Part shown: piece after piece, positions 48,131 to 57,421 of the stretch
Layout: each line of letters opens with the position of its first letter
Position numbering within the stretch: position 1 is the first letter of the stretch
NCBI GenBank assembly: GCA_947626815.1
Contig: CANQTN010000008.1
Span: 1-57,443 of the forward strand
Source: an uncultured Clostridia bacterium
GTDB taxonomy: Bacteria > Bacillota > Clostridia > TANB77 > CAG-508
Length of the DNA: 57,443 bases
Direction of reading: 5' to 3'
Made by a program: the position numbers and the translations under genes
The notes under the pieces: generated by a model
The model's input: the letters and a program-made list of their open reading frames with translations, nothing else
Told to the model about the DNA's origin: nothing
Database searches by the model: none

Positions 48131-49324
48131 TTATTGTATATATGGTAATGGATTCACATATGTACCATTTAATAATGCTCCAAAATGCAAATGATTTCCT
48201 GTTGAATATCCAGTTGTTCCAACAGTTGCTATTTGCTGTCCTGCTGATACTGATTGACCTGTTGACACACTAATCGACGAGCAATGAGCATAAACTGTTA
48301 CTAAACCATTGCCATGGTTAATCATAACATAATTTCCAAAGCCTCCTCCACAGCTACATTTAGTCGCTACTGTTTTTGGATAATCATGTGAACATGTTCT
48401 AGAAACTGTAATAACCGTACCAGCTCCAGCCGCTAATATGCTAGATCCATGTGGTGCTGATAAGTCTACACCTTTATGATTTCTAGATCCAACTCCTCCT
48501 CCTGGTGATGCTCTACCTCCAAAATAAGATGAAATTGAATTATAGTTTGGGCATGGCCATGTCATTGAACCATTATGTTTAACTCCTGCACTACTTCCTT
48601 TAGAGGTTGTATTATTTTTTGCTGCAGCAGCTGCTATTCTCCTCATTTCTGCTTCAATTTGATCCATCTCTTTTTGATATTCATCTATCTTTGCTTGTAA
48701 ATTTTTCTCTTCTCCAGATAAATTTGCAATTTTATTATCCTTTTCTTTCTTAACTGTTTGTAATCGTGCAGCTGTACTTTGTTTACTTGCTTTTGAATTT
48801 GCTAGTTCTTGCTTACTTGTTTCCAATGTTTTTTTAGCTTGCTCTATTTCTTGCTTTTGTTTATCAATTTGTTCTAGTAGTTCTTCATCTGATGTTGCAA
48901 TTTCACTAACTAAATAATAGTTTGAAATCAAATCTACAATATTATCAGAAGATAACAAAAAATCTAAATAAGAAGTTTCTCCTGCTTCATATGTTGCGAC
49001 TAACCTAGCATTTAATGCCGTTTCTTCCTTTTGATAATTTTCTTGTGCTTGTTTTAATTTATTTTGTGCTTCTTCTATTTGCACATTTAATGTTGATATT
49101 TTGCTATCCAAATCATTAATTTGAGATTGATAATCTTCTATTTGTGTTGATAATTTTTCAACTTCTTTCATTGTTTCTGATTTCTCTGTTTTTACATCTT
49201 CTAATTCTTCTTTTGTATCATTAATTTTATTATTCAATTCCTGTTTTGTAGTTGCTATAGAAAATGTACTAAATAATAGAACTAAACATATTATTATTGT
49301 TATTTTCGATAATATTTTTTTCAT
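48131..49324 (-). CDS. M23 peptidoglycan endopeptidase with coiled coil, PcsB/EnvC-like (paralogue 2)
   Basis: A signal peptide (to ~25) is followed by a long coiled coil (~28-235, with LLSSDNIVDLISNYYLVSEI) and a LytM/M23 domain with active-site HKGVD and GNHLHF, plus the final NPLPYI. A Ser/Gly spacer links the parts. It carries an extra Cys pair (CSHDYPKTVATKCSCGGG). This layout is that of FtsEX-activated hydrolases. It follows its paralogue at 49366 by 41 bases. Confidence 0.93.
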   Translation of the reverse strand: MKKILSKITIIICLVLLFSTFSIATTKQELNNKINDTKEELEDVKTEKSETMKEVEKLSTQIEDYQSQINDLDSKISTLNVQIEEAQNKLKQAQENYQKEETALNARLVATYEAGETSYLDFLLSSDNIVDLISNYYLVSEIATSDEELLEQIDKQKQEIEQAKKTLETSKQELANSKASKQSTAARLQTVKKEKDNKIANLSGEEKNLQAKIDEYQKEMDQIEAEMRRIAAAAAKNNTTSKGSSAGVKHNGSMTWPCPNYNSISSYFGGRASPGGGVGSRNHKGVDLSAPHGSSILAAGAGTVITVSRTCSHDYPKTVATKCSCGGGFGNYVMINHGNGLVTVYAHCSSISVSTGQSVSAGQQIATVGTTGYSTGNHLHFGALLNGTYVNPLPYIQ

Positions 49325-49365
49325 AAGTTCCTCCCTATTATTATTCTATTTTGTTTTTTATTATT

Positions 49366-50556
49366 CTAGTTTTGTATCTCATTTGTTGTATTTGTAGTAT
49401 TTTCTGTGCCTGGTACTACACCATTTGTCACATATGGTAATGGATCTGTTACAACACCATTTATTCTAACTTCAAAATGTGCATGTGCTCCTGTTGAAAA
49501 TCCAGTTGAACCAACTTTTAATACTGGATCTCCTCTTTTTACAACTTGTCCTGCTTGTACTAAAATTTCTGAGCCATGTGCATATAAAGTTGAAATACCT
49601 CCACCATGGTCAATTAAAACCATATTTCCATAACCTGATGACATTGCTGCTTTTGTAACTATTCCATCATTAGCTGCTACAAAATTTGCTCCCATAGGTG
49701 CTCCAATATCTAGTCCTGTATGTAATTTATTAATATGAAATATAGGATGCAATCTCATCCCAAATTTAGAACTTATTCTGGTATATCCTGGAACTGGCCA
49801 TGCTAGTTCCCCTCCTATATACTTTGTATCAAGCCCTTTTAATGCAATAGCAAGTATTTCTGCATTTACTTCTTCATACTGTCTATTATAATCATCAATT
49901 TGTGCTTGTAAACCTTTTTCTTCGTCTGATAATTTTTCTATATAATTTTCTCTAATAATTTTTGTATTTTCTAATATTTTAGATGTTTTAATTTGATTTT
50001 GTTTAATTTCTATATATTGTTTTTCTGCTTTATCTAATTTCTTTTTCTCCGATTCAATAGATTTTTTTTGTTCTTCAATATCATTTAATAATTCTGTATC
50101 ATAATTTGTTAATTCTGTAATTAGAAAATAATTAGATAAGAAATCTGATATGCTCCTTGAACTTAGCAAAACATCTAAATATTCTGTATCACTTGTTTCA
50201 TACATTGCCACAAGTCTTTTTTCTAATATTTCTTTTTGCCTATTATACCTTGTTTCTGATACATCTAATTTTTTTCCTACACTTTCAATTTGTTTTTCTA
50301 GCTCTTCTACCTTAGAAGTTAATTCCTCTAGTTCTGTTTTAGAATTTGTAATTTTATCATCTAATCTTTTTACTTGCTCTAAGTTTTCAGAAATTTTAAG
50401 CTGTACTCCTTCTAATTCTGAATTAGTATCATCTATTTTATTTTGCAAATTTTCTTGTTGTGTTTGTAGGTCTTCAACATTTTCCGCATATACTAGAGAA
50501 ATTACATTAATGTTAACAATTATGAAAGCTAAAACACCACATAAAATTTTGCGCAT
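49366..50556 (-). CDS. M23 peptidoglycan endopeptidase with coiled coil, PcsB/EnvC-like (paralogue 1)
   Basis: A signal peptide (FIIVNINVISLVYA) leads into a coiled coil (~25-235) and M23 domain: HTGLDIGAP and GAHAHFEVR supply zinc and catalytic residues. 396 residues. The coiled coil aligns with that of the 48131 gene (LLSSRSISDFLSNYFLITEL). It starts 13 bases after ftsX, and its SD (AAAGGAG) overlaps the frame-corrected ftsX stop codon. Cell-division peptidoglycan cleavage controlled by FtsEX is the likely role. Confidence 0.94.
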   Translation of the reverse strand: MRKILCGVLAFIIVNINVISLVYAENVEDLQTQQENLQNKIDDTNSELEGVQLKISENLEQVKRLDDKITNSKTELEELTSKVEELEKQIESVGKKLDVSETRYNRQKEILEKRLVAMYETSDTEYLDVLLSSRSISDFLSNYFLITELTNYDTELLNDIEEQKKSIESEKKKLDKAEKQYIEIKQNQIKTSKILENTKIIRENYIEKLSDEEKGLQAQIDDYNRQYEEVNAEILAIALKGLDTKYIGGELAWPVPGYTRISSKFGMRLHPIFHINKLHTGLDIGAPMGANFVAANDGIVTKAAMSSGYGNMVLIDHGGGISTLYAHGSEILVQAGQVVKRGDPVLKVGSTGFSTGAHAHFEVRINGVVTDPLPYVTNGVVPGTENTTNTTNEIQN

Positions 50557-50569
50557 GTTCTTTTCTCCT

Positions 50570-51470
50570 TTATACTTTTAAATATTTCCTCATAGAAATA
50601 ACACTTCCGTATTGCTCCTATTCCTATTCCTAATAACATATATACAAATATTATTGAGCTAAACATTTCTCCAAATGTTACTAAGCTTATATTTATCGCT
50701 TGTATAAATTTAGATTGTACTAGTTTCTCTGCTAATAAGCTATATGCAAATCCCACTACTACAATTGATATAGTACTTGCTAATATTCCAATTATCATAC
50801 CTTCTACAATAAATGGCCATCTTATAAATCCATTTGTTGCTCCTACATATTTCATTATAGAAATCTCTTTTCTTCTTGCATGTACTGTAAGCTTTATTGT
50901 ATTTGCTATAATAAATGTAGATATTATAACTAGTAAAACTAAAATTACCCCTGTTACTATTTTAACACCATTTGCTAAATTAATCAATGTTTCAACAGTT
51001 TCATCTTTGCTTGTTATTCTTTTTATATTTTCAAATTTTAGCACTTGCTCTTGAACTTGTTTGCTTTTATTTAAATCTGTTAATGTTACAACATATGATG
51101 GTGGAAAAATTTCTTCACGTCCTTCTAGTAAATCTTGTCTATCTCCAAATCTCTCTCTCATTTGATTTACAGCATCCTCTTTTGAAACATATGTTATTGT
51201 ACTCACTCCATCTATTGCTCTTAATTGCTCACCAATACTATCAATTTGTTGCTGAGTTGCATCATTATTGATAAATACTTGTATTCCCTGTTCTGATTCA
51301 ACTTCTGATACAAAATGATTTATATTTTCCGTTAAAATAAGAAATATTCCAAAAATAATCATTGTTGCACACATAATTACAAGAGATGCACCTGTAGATT
51401 TTTTGTTTTTAAATACATTTCCAAATCCTTCTCCTATTAAATAACCGAACATGTTATATTTCACAATCAT
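50570..51470 (-). CDS. ftsX: Cell division protein FtsX, completed by a +1 shift at CGG
   Basis: FtsX is the membrane partner of FtsE and transmits ATPase motion to wall hydrolases. Four helices: one near residue 25-45 and three after ~165. The extracellular loop has GIQVFINNDATQQQ. Zero frame ends with GIGIGAI, CGG at 50607-50609, and a nonsense tail that would overlap the next gene. Skipping the C gives GSVISMRKYLKV and TAA at 50570, the ordinary FtsX C-terminus. The start is uncertain (51470 ATG or 51464 GTG); either overlaps ftsE. Confidence 0.93.
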
Positions 51471-52140
51471 AACCACCTTTTTTATCATCTCTTATTATTT
51501 CGCCTTTACGTATATGGATAACTCTTTTTTTCATTTGGTCTACTATATCTTTTGCATGTGTTGCTACAACTACTGTTGTTCCCCTCATATTTATATCATT
51601 TAGTAATTCCATTATATCCCATGCTGTTTCTGGATCTAAGTTTCCTGTTGGCTCATCAGCAATTAACATAGATGGATTGTTAACTAATGCTCTTGCTAAT
51701 GCAACTCTTTGTTGTTCCCCTCCAGATAGTTCATTTGGGTACATTTTGGCTTTTCCACTTAATCCAACCAATGAAAGTACCATTGGAACTTGTCTTCTAA
51801 TATGTCTTGGTGTTGCTCGTACTATGTACATTGCATAGGCTACATTGTCATATACTGTTTTATCTGGTAACAACCTAAAGTCTTGAAATACAACTCCCAT
51901 ACTTCTTCTTAAATATGGGATTCTACTTGGCTTTAAAAATGTTGTGTCTTTACCATTTATGATTAAATTTCCAGACGTTGGTTCTTCTTCTTTCAATATT
52001 AATTTTATAAGTGTTGATTTTCCACTTCCAGATGAACCTACTAAAAATGCAAACTCACCTTTTTCTATAACAAAATTAGCATTTTTTACAGCTTTCGTAC
52101 CTGTATTATATGTTTTTGTTACATTTCTAAATTCTATCAT
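51454..52140 (-). CDS. ftsE: Cell division ATP-binding protein FtsE
   Basis: 228 residues: FRNVTKTYNTGTKAVKNANF, Walker A LVGSSGSGKSTLIKL, GVVFQDFRLLPDKTVYDNVA (typical FtsE), signature LSGGEQQRVALARAL, Walker B MLIADEPTGNLD and the H-loop ATHAKD. It is the first gene of ftsE-ftsX-M23-M23, followed by the S41 protease, pgsA and greA on the same strand. Confidence 0.96.
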   Translation of the reverse strand: MIEFRNVTKTYNTGTKAVKNANFVIEKGEFAFLVGSSGSGKSTLIKLILKEEEPTSGNLIINGKDTTFLKPSRIPYLRRSMGVVFQDFRLLPDKTVYDNVAYAMYIVRATPRHIRRQVPMVLSLVGLSGKAKMYPNELSGGEQQRVALARALVNNPSMLIADEPTGNLDPETAWDIMELLNDINMRGTTVVVATHAKDIVDQMKKRVIHIRKGEIIRDDKKGGYDCEI

Positions 52141-52336
52141 TTTAAGCTCTCCCTATTTCTTATATATATAATTACACATATTGTAAGCCTATTATTTTTA
52201 TTCTACAATATCATATCAATAAAGTACTTTTTTTGCAATACTTTTTTAGAAAAAAAATGATAGAAAATGTTGGTTTTTTTGCGTTTTCTAGTATTTTTCT
52301 TGCTTTTTCTTTTTTTATGAATTTATATTCCTTCCA

Positions 52337-52385
52337 GCTTCTACGGAAAGTCTATCATTTTCAATGATAACTTTCCTAAAATATA
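52337..52385 (-). repeat. Post-terminator hairpin repeat C, best copy
   Basis: On the minus strand: TATATTTTAGGAAAGTTATC, ATTGAAAAT, GATAGACTTTCCGTAGAAG, a stem of about 14 base pairs. It follows the terminator of the orphan gene at 52432-52593. Confidence 0.75.
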
Positions 52386-52387
52386 AA

Positions 52388-52426
52388 AAAACCCTGGGTT
52401 TTATATATAAACCCAGGGGCTCGGCT
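52388..52426 (-). terminator. Terminator after the cysteine-rich orphan gene
   Basis: CCTGGGTTTATA and TATAAAACCCAGG arms pair with A/T-runs on both sides. Confidence 0.85.
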
Positions 52427-52431
52427 TCCTT

Positions 52432-52593
52432 CTAACTGTTAGTCTTTTTGACTTTATATGGACATCCTTTTTCTTTAAAAATCTCCTTTAAGATCTCCCT
52501 TTCTGATCGCGTAATAACAGAAGGATTCCGATTCCACCGGCACACCTTTACTTTACACGTTGTGCATGGTGTACAAACCTCGATCGTACACAT
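52432..52593 (-). CDS. Cysteine-rich orphan gene, unknown function (53 aa)
   Basis: MCTIEVCTPCTTCKVKVCRW and a basic C-terminus (EKGCPYKVKKTNS). Six cysteines in C-x2-C pairs suggest a small zinc-binding protein. Codon use is atypical for the window (ATC, GAG, ACG, CGA, CGG). It has two in-phase CGG codons (TGC CGG TGG AAT CGG). A +1 shift at the first would give a different, hydrophobic tail. The SD leader AAAGGAGGTACACAA is almost the same as that of the GC-rich orphan at 39609. Probably recently acquired. Confidence 0.65.
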   Translation of the reverse strand: MCTIEVCTPCTTCKVKVCRWNRNPSVITRSEREILKEIFKEKGCPYKVKKTNS

Positions 52594-52651
52594 TTGTGTA
52601 CCTCCTTTCATCATTAACACTTCACATGATACAATTTACATTATAACACAA

Positions 52652-53575
52652 TTATCTATATTTTTCTAGTATTGTTTCATAATTTATTCCAAAATATTTC
52701 ATTAATTCTTCTGCTTTTCCTGATTTACCAAAAGTATCCTTAATTCCTATTTTTTCTAATTTTGCTGGATATTCATCTGTCAATACTTCAGAAATAGCAG
52801 AACCTAATCCTCCTATCATATTATGATCTTCAATAGATATTAATTTTTTAGTTTCTTTAGCACACTTAACAATTATTTTTCTGTCAATTGGCTTTATTGT
52901 ATGAATGTCAACTACTCTTATATCTATTCCTCGTTCTTTTAAAATTTCTTGTGCTTTTATCGCCTCTGCAACACACACACCAGTTGCAAACACTGTTCCA
53001 TCTGTTCCTTCTCCTATCTGAACAGCTTTTCCTATCTCAAATGTTTGATCACTTTCATAAATTATTGGAGTTGCAAGTCTTGTAAGTCTAACATATACTG
53101 GACCTTTTATTTTACTAATTTCTGCAATTATCCATTTTGTCTGTACATCATCAGATGGAGAAATAACAGTCATATTAGGTAAAGTTCTCATAAGTGAAAT
53201 ATCTTCTATCATTTGATGTGTTGCACCATCTTCTCCTACTGTAATTCCTGCATGTGTTGCACATATTTTCACATTTAAATTTGGATAACATATACTATTT
53301 CTAATTTGATCATATGCTCTTCCTGCTGCAAATACCGCAAATGTACTAGTGTATGGTATTTTATTGCAAGTAGCTAATCCTGCTGCTGTTCCTATCATAT
53401 TCGCCTCTGCAATACCCATATCAAAAAATCTATCTGGATATTGTTTAGCAAACAAGCTGGTTTTAGTAGCACTTGCCAAATCTGCATCTAATACTACAAC
53501 ATTTTCATTATTTTTCCCTAATTCTAACAAAGCTTCTCCATAACTTTCTCTCGTTGCTTTTTTTACATCTTCCAT
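52652..53575 (-). CDS. Transketolase, C-terminal subunit
   Basis: 307 residues covering the pyrimidine-binding and C-terminal domains of transketolase: VLDADLASATKTS, RFFDMGIAEANMIGTAAGLA (catalytic Glu), THAGITVGEDGATHQMIEDI and RLTRLATP. It pairs with the N-terminal subunit just upstream (27 bases), as in many anaerobes that split the enzyme. Function: two-carbon transfer in the non-oxidative pentose-phosphate pathway. Confidence 0.95.
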   Translation of the reverse strand: MEDVKKATRESYGEALLELGKNNENVVVLDADLASATKTSLFAKQYPDRFFDMGIAEANMIGTAAGLATCNKIPYTSTFAVFAAGRAYDQIRNSICYPNLNVKICATHAGITVGEDGATHQMIEDISLMRTLPNMTVISPSDDVQTKWIIAEISKIKGPVYVRLTRLATPIIYESDQTFEIGKAVQIGEGTDGTVFATGVCVAEAIKAQEILKERGIDIRVVDIHTIKPIDRKIIVKCAKETKKLISIEDHNMIGGLGSAISEVLTDEYPAKLEKIGIKDTFGKSGKAEELMKYFGINYETILEKYR

Positions 53576-53602
53576 AATTACATCCTTTCCTTTTTCTAAA
53601 TT

Positions 53603-54430
53603 TTATTTATTACTTTCCAATTCCTTTATTGCTAATTCATATTGTTCTTCATTTGGTGCCTTTCCATGCCATCCCACTTGATTTTCCATATATGATATTC
53701 CTTTTCCTTTTATTGTTTTTGCAATTATGCAAGTAGGTTTTCCTTTTACATTTTTAGCCACTTCAAATGCATTTATAATTTCATCAATGTCATTGCCATC
53801 TATTTTGATTATTTCAAATCCAAAACTTCTAAATTTTTCGTCAATAGGATATGAACTCATTACTTCCTCTATAGTTCCATCAATTTGTAAATTATTATTA
53901 TCAATAATTACACATAAATTATCCAATTTATATTTATTTGATGCCATAGCAGCTTCCCATATTTGGCCTTCTTCAATTTCTCCATCACCTAAAATACAAT
54001 AAACCCTATAATCTTTCTTGTCCATTTTTCCAGCTATTGCCATACCATTCGCACTTGAAAGCCCTTGCCCTAAAGAACCTGTTGTCATATCTACTCCTGG
54101 TATTTTATTTTTATCTGGATGTCCTTGTAAAAAACTATTTATATTTCTAAATGTTTTCAACTCATCTACTGAAAAAAATCCTCTATATGCTAAACAACTA
54201 TACAAAGCTGGTGAGCAATGCCCTTTTGATAAAACTAATCTATCTCTATCTTCCCAATTAGGATCTTGTGGATTTATATTCATCTCTCTAAAATACAATA
54301 CTGTTAATATATCTGCTATTGACAAAGAGCCTCCTGGATGACCTGATTGAGCATAATATACAGTTTCTATAATTCCTTTTCTTATTTTTATTGCCATTTG
54401 TTTTAATTCATTTTTATCTAATTTTTCCAA
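53603..54430 (-). CDS. Transketolase, N-terminal (TPP-binding) subunit
   Basis: 275 residues: YYAQSGHPGGSLSIADIL, DRLVLSKGHCSPALYS, GSLGQGLSSANGMAI and the TPP/metal motif GDGEIEEGQIWEAAM through IDNNNLQIDG. It has the expected split-transketolase length. SD GAAAGGTGT is near the ATG. The boundary with the C subunit shows a true stop and a new SD, not a CGG shift. Confidence 0.95.
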   Translation of the reverse strand: MEKLDKNELKQMAIKIRKGIIETVYYAQSGHPGGSLSIADILTVLYFREMNINPQDPNWEDRDRLVLSKGHCSPALYSCLAYRGFFSVDELKTFRNINSFLQGHPDKNKIPGVDMTTGSLGQGLSSANGMAIAGKMDKKDYRVYCILGDGEIEEGQIWEAAMASNKYKLDNLCVIIDNNNLQIDGTIEEVMSSYPIDEKFRSFGFEIIKIDGNDIDEIINAFEVAKNVKGKPTCIIAKTIKGKGISYMENQVGWHGKAPNEEQYELAIKELESNK

Positions 54431-54614
54431 AAATCAACACACCTTTCTTATTTATTTTAGCTAATTTTATTATATTTTATCCTTTAGATTTTTAATTTGT
54501 CAACCTATTTAGTTCTATTTTTTTATATGATATAATATAAATTAATAGTCAATTTTACAATTTTTATGAAATCTAATATACTTGGCTAGTATTCAAATAG
54601 AAAGGGCTGATTAT

Positions 54615-56025
54615 ATGACAAATAAATATATTGATGAAAATAAAGATGAAATAATAAAAAAAGTTCAAGAATTAATACAAATTCCAAGTGTCCAATCTAA
54701 CACTGAAAATTCAATTTATCCTTTTGGTGACTCTATTAATAATGCTTTAGAATATATGCTAAACTTAGGTAATGATTTGGGATTCCGCACAAAAAATGTA
54801 GATGGATATTGTGGATATATAGAATTTGGAAAAGGTGACGAAATAATTGGAATTATTGGACATTTGGATGTTGTTCCTGTAGAAGGCAATTGGACATATC
54901 CTCCTTTTTCTCGGTTCAGTTCATAATAATAAAATTTATGGCAGAGGTGCCATTGATGATAAAGGACCTGTTATTAGTTCATTATATGCCATGAAAGCTG
55001 TAATGGAAAATTATAAAACAAACAAACGTATTAGATTAATTTTAGGCCTTAATGAAGAAAACGATTGGAAATGTATTGATTACTATAAAAAACATGAAGA
55101 AATTCCTTCTGTTAGTTTCAGTCCAGATGCAGATTTTCCATGCATTTATGCCGAAAAATCAATCCTTACCTCATATTTAAAAATGGATTATTCTAATTTT
55201 TTGAACAAAGATATAATTATAAAAAATATTGATACATTTGGAAATGCAATCAATGTTGTTCCAAAAACTTGTAGTGTCACTTTACAAATAAATTCAACAG
55301 TGATACAAATGGATCAACTTATTGAAAATTTAAAAAATATTATATCTGAAAATAATTTTGAAATTGACATTTATAAAATAGATGAAATAGAATTAAAACT
55401 TACATCTTATGGTATAGCTAGTCATGCTGCACACCCTGATTTAGGAATAAATGCAATTTCTAGACTACTTGTTGTTTTATATAAATTATTCAAAATATAT
55501 AAAATTCAAATTGATTTGTTTGATTTTTTTAATACTTACATAAATACAGACTATAATGGAAAAAATTTAGGAATAAATTTTGAAGATGAAACTGGCATAC
55601 TAACCTTAAATGTTGGTGATTTTCGTTTAAAAAACAATTACTTGGAAATAGGATTAAATATTCGTATTCCAGTTACCGTTGATATTATAGAAATTGGAAA
55701 TAGCTTTATAAAATATACTAGTCCATATATAAATATTGATTTTGATACTATTTCCTATAAACCTGCTTTATATATTTCTAAAGAAAATAAATTAATTAAA
55801 ACTCTTTGTTCTATTTATAATAAAGAAACAAATTCTAATTTGAAGCCTATTGCCATTGGTGGTGCTACTTATGCTCGTGCTTTCAATAATTGTGTTTCTT
55901 TTGGACCTAATTTTCCTGGCGATATTGATATGTGCCACAAAGTTGATGAATTTATTGATATTGATAAATTAATTCTTTCATGTAAAATATATGCTAAAGC
56001 CATTATTGAACTAGATAAATATTAA
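54615..56025 (+). CDS. PepV-like M20 dipeptidase, read through a +1 shift at CGG
   Basis: M20 metallopeptidase: IGIIGHLDVVPVEGNW holds the first zinc His/Asp. Zero frame then reads PPFS, CGG at 54912-54914 and stops after three codons. Skipping the C gives GSVHNNKIYGRGAIDDKGP, the next conserved block, then LGLNEENDWKCIDYY, SFSPDADFP and the lid domain to AIGGATYARAFNN and CHKVDEFI. Joined length is about 469, normal for PepV. The ATG at 54615 has AAAGGGCT upstream. It splits dipeptides in peptide catabolism. Confidence 0.95.
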
Positions 56026-56096
56026 ATTGTCAAGGTTCACTAATAAGATTTCAAATGATGTTTGACAATGCCAAAATTTTAATTATTTTTCAACCT

Positions 56097-56148
56097 TAAA
56101 ACCTTCTTATGACATTTTCTATTTTATCATAAGAAGGTTTATTTTTAA
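56097..56148 (+). terminator. Terminator after pepV (bidirectional)
   Basis: AAACCTTCTTATGA and TCATAAGAAGGTTT form a perfect 14-bp stem with T-rich flanks on both strands. Confidence 0.92.
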
Positions 56149-56156
56149 ACTTTACA

Positions 56157-56228
56157 CAAATTGTAGACAAATCACTGGGCGGAAACCCTTGCTATAGTTA
56201 TAACCCACGCACGCATCATTGTCTACAT
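56157..56228 (-). other. Structured intergenic hairpin of unknown role
   Basis: TGTAGACAA and TTGTCTACA bound a 45-base inner region that also contains GGGCGGAAACCC-type complementarity and ACCCACGCACGC. It lies 20 bases after the GLUG gene stop. No coding sequence. It may be a structured RNA, an IS end or a recombination site. I do not recognise the family. Confidence 0.45.
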
Positions 56229-56246
56229 TACCATCGAAGCTCACTT

Positions 56247-57263
56247 TCATATCTGACCAATTCCTCTTTCAGAACTACTGTTTAACCAATAGTAGTTTGA
56301 TACAGCAGCATCATCTTTAGAACTATTTAAATAACCTAATATTGCACCTTGTCTTATTACATTAGATTTCGCTTCAATAGATATTGTACCTGTATTGTAA
56401 CATTTTTCTATACTAAATTTATTTCCATCAATTTGACCAGAAATCCCACTAGCAACTGGCCAAGAACTAGATGATATTGTCTTTATTGTACCTTTGTTAT
56501 AACAAGAACTTATTCTTCCACCTGTACCATTTACAACAAAATCTGCAATTCCACATGCTCTTACACCATTTACATCAGTTGTACATGTAATATTTCCTAA
56601 ATTAAAACATTCTTCGCAAGTTGCACTATTCCATAGCTTACCTACAACTCCAGAAACTGAATGACTTTCTCCTATTTGTGTTACATTAATTTGCGCTGAA
56701 TTATAACATTGTTTAATGGTACCACTGTTACTTTGTCCGCAAATTCCACCTACAAGTCCACTAATAGTTCCGGTAATTGTAGCTTTATTATAACACTTTT
56801 CTATAGTTCCTCCTTCATTTCTTGCGCAAAGTGCAGATAAATATTCTGCTTTTGCATCTATTGTTCCACTTTCTATTTCTAAATTTTTTATTGTTCCTGT
56901 ATTATAGCCGAATAATCCAATAATTTCATCCTGTTCTTCATTTTTTATATATAAATTTTTTATTGTATGCTTTCCTCCATCGTATGTTCCACTAAATGGA
57001 TATTCTTTTGTTCCAATAGGAGTCCAGCTTTCATTTTGAGCTCCTCCCATATCTATATCCGCTGTTTGTTTAATTATTTTTCCTGTATAATCTTCTCCCT
57101 TATTTACACTTTCTTTAAAGTTTTTAAAATCTTCTAAACTTCCTAATACAATATCTATTACTTTTTCTTCTTTTAAATCAAATTTTTCTTCTTTTTCTTC
57201 TACTTCTATTACTATATTTCCATTTTCTTCTTTTATCATTGCAAAGTATTTATCTATAGGCAA
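56247..57263 (-). CDS. GLUG-repeat surface-type protein
   Basis: About 338 residues. After an N-terminal segment (~40-75, DFKNFKESVNKGEDYTGK, then IKQTADIDMGG) come repeated GLUG-type beta units: GLFGYNTGTIKNL, ALCARNEGGTIEKCYN, GGICGQSNSGTIKQCYN, GVVGKLWNSATCEECFN and others, each ending in C-Y-N. This is a beta-solenoid adhesin-like fold. No ATG or signal peptide is visible; the start is a TTG with GGAAG upstream, and a stop precedes the open frame. It may be a fragment of a larger surface protein. Confidence 0.7.
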   Translation of the reverse strand: MPIDKYFAMIKEENGNIVIEVEEKEEKFDLKEEKVIDIVLGSLEDFKNFKESVNKGEDYTGKIIKQTADIDMGGAQNESWTPIGTKEYPFSGTYDGGKHTIKNLYIKNEEQDEIIGLFGYNTGTIKNLEIESGTIDAKAEYLSALCARNEGGTIEKCYNKATITGTISGLVGGICGQSNSGTIKQCYNSAQINVTQIGESHSVSGVVGKLWNSATCEECFNLGNITCTTDVNGVRACGIADFVVNGTGGRISSCYNKGTIKTISSSSWPVASGISGQIDGNKFSIEKCYNTGTISIEAKSNVIRQGAILGYLNSSKDDAAVSNYYWLNSSSERGIGQI

Positions 57264-57381
57264 TATTATACTTCCATTTGCATAATATTTTACATTTTTT
57301 TTTATTCTATTTTTATATTGATTTTATGTCAATGTGTTAATAGCTTTATAAAATAAAAAAGTGTAATATTGAAGTGGTAAA

Positions 57382-57421
57382 ATGAAAGTAGACACAAAAA
57401 AAGTGTTTACTTTCATTTTTT
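57382..57421 (+). terminator. Hairpin terminator at the right edge
   Basis: AATGAAAGTA-ACAC and GTGTTTACTTTCATT form a stem with a poly-A loop, followed by TTTTTTGA on the plus strand. The gene it serves is not clear. Confidence 0.6.

Noticed and set aside
52652..54430. Transketolase halves as another frameshifted gene
   Set aside because: The N part ends with a genuine stop, there is a 27-base gap with an SD, and split transketolases are common. No CGG at the boundary.
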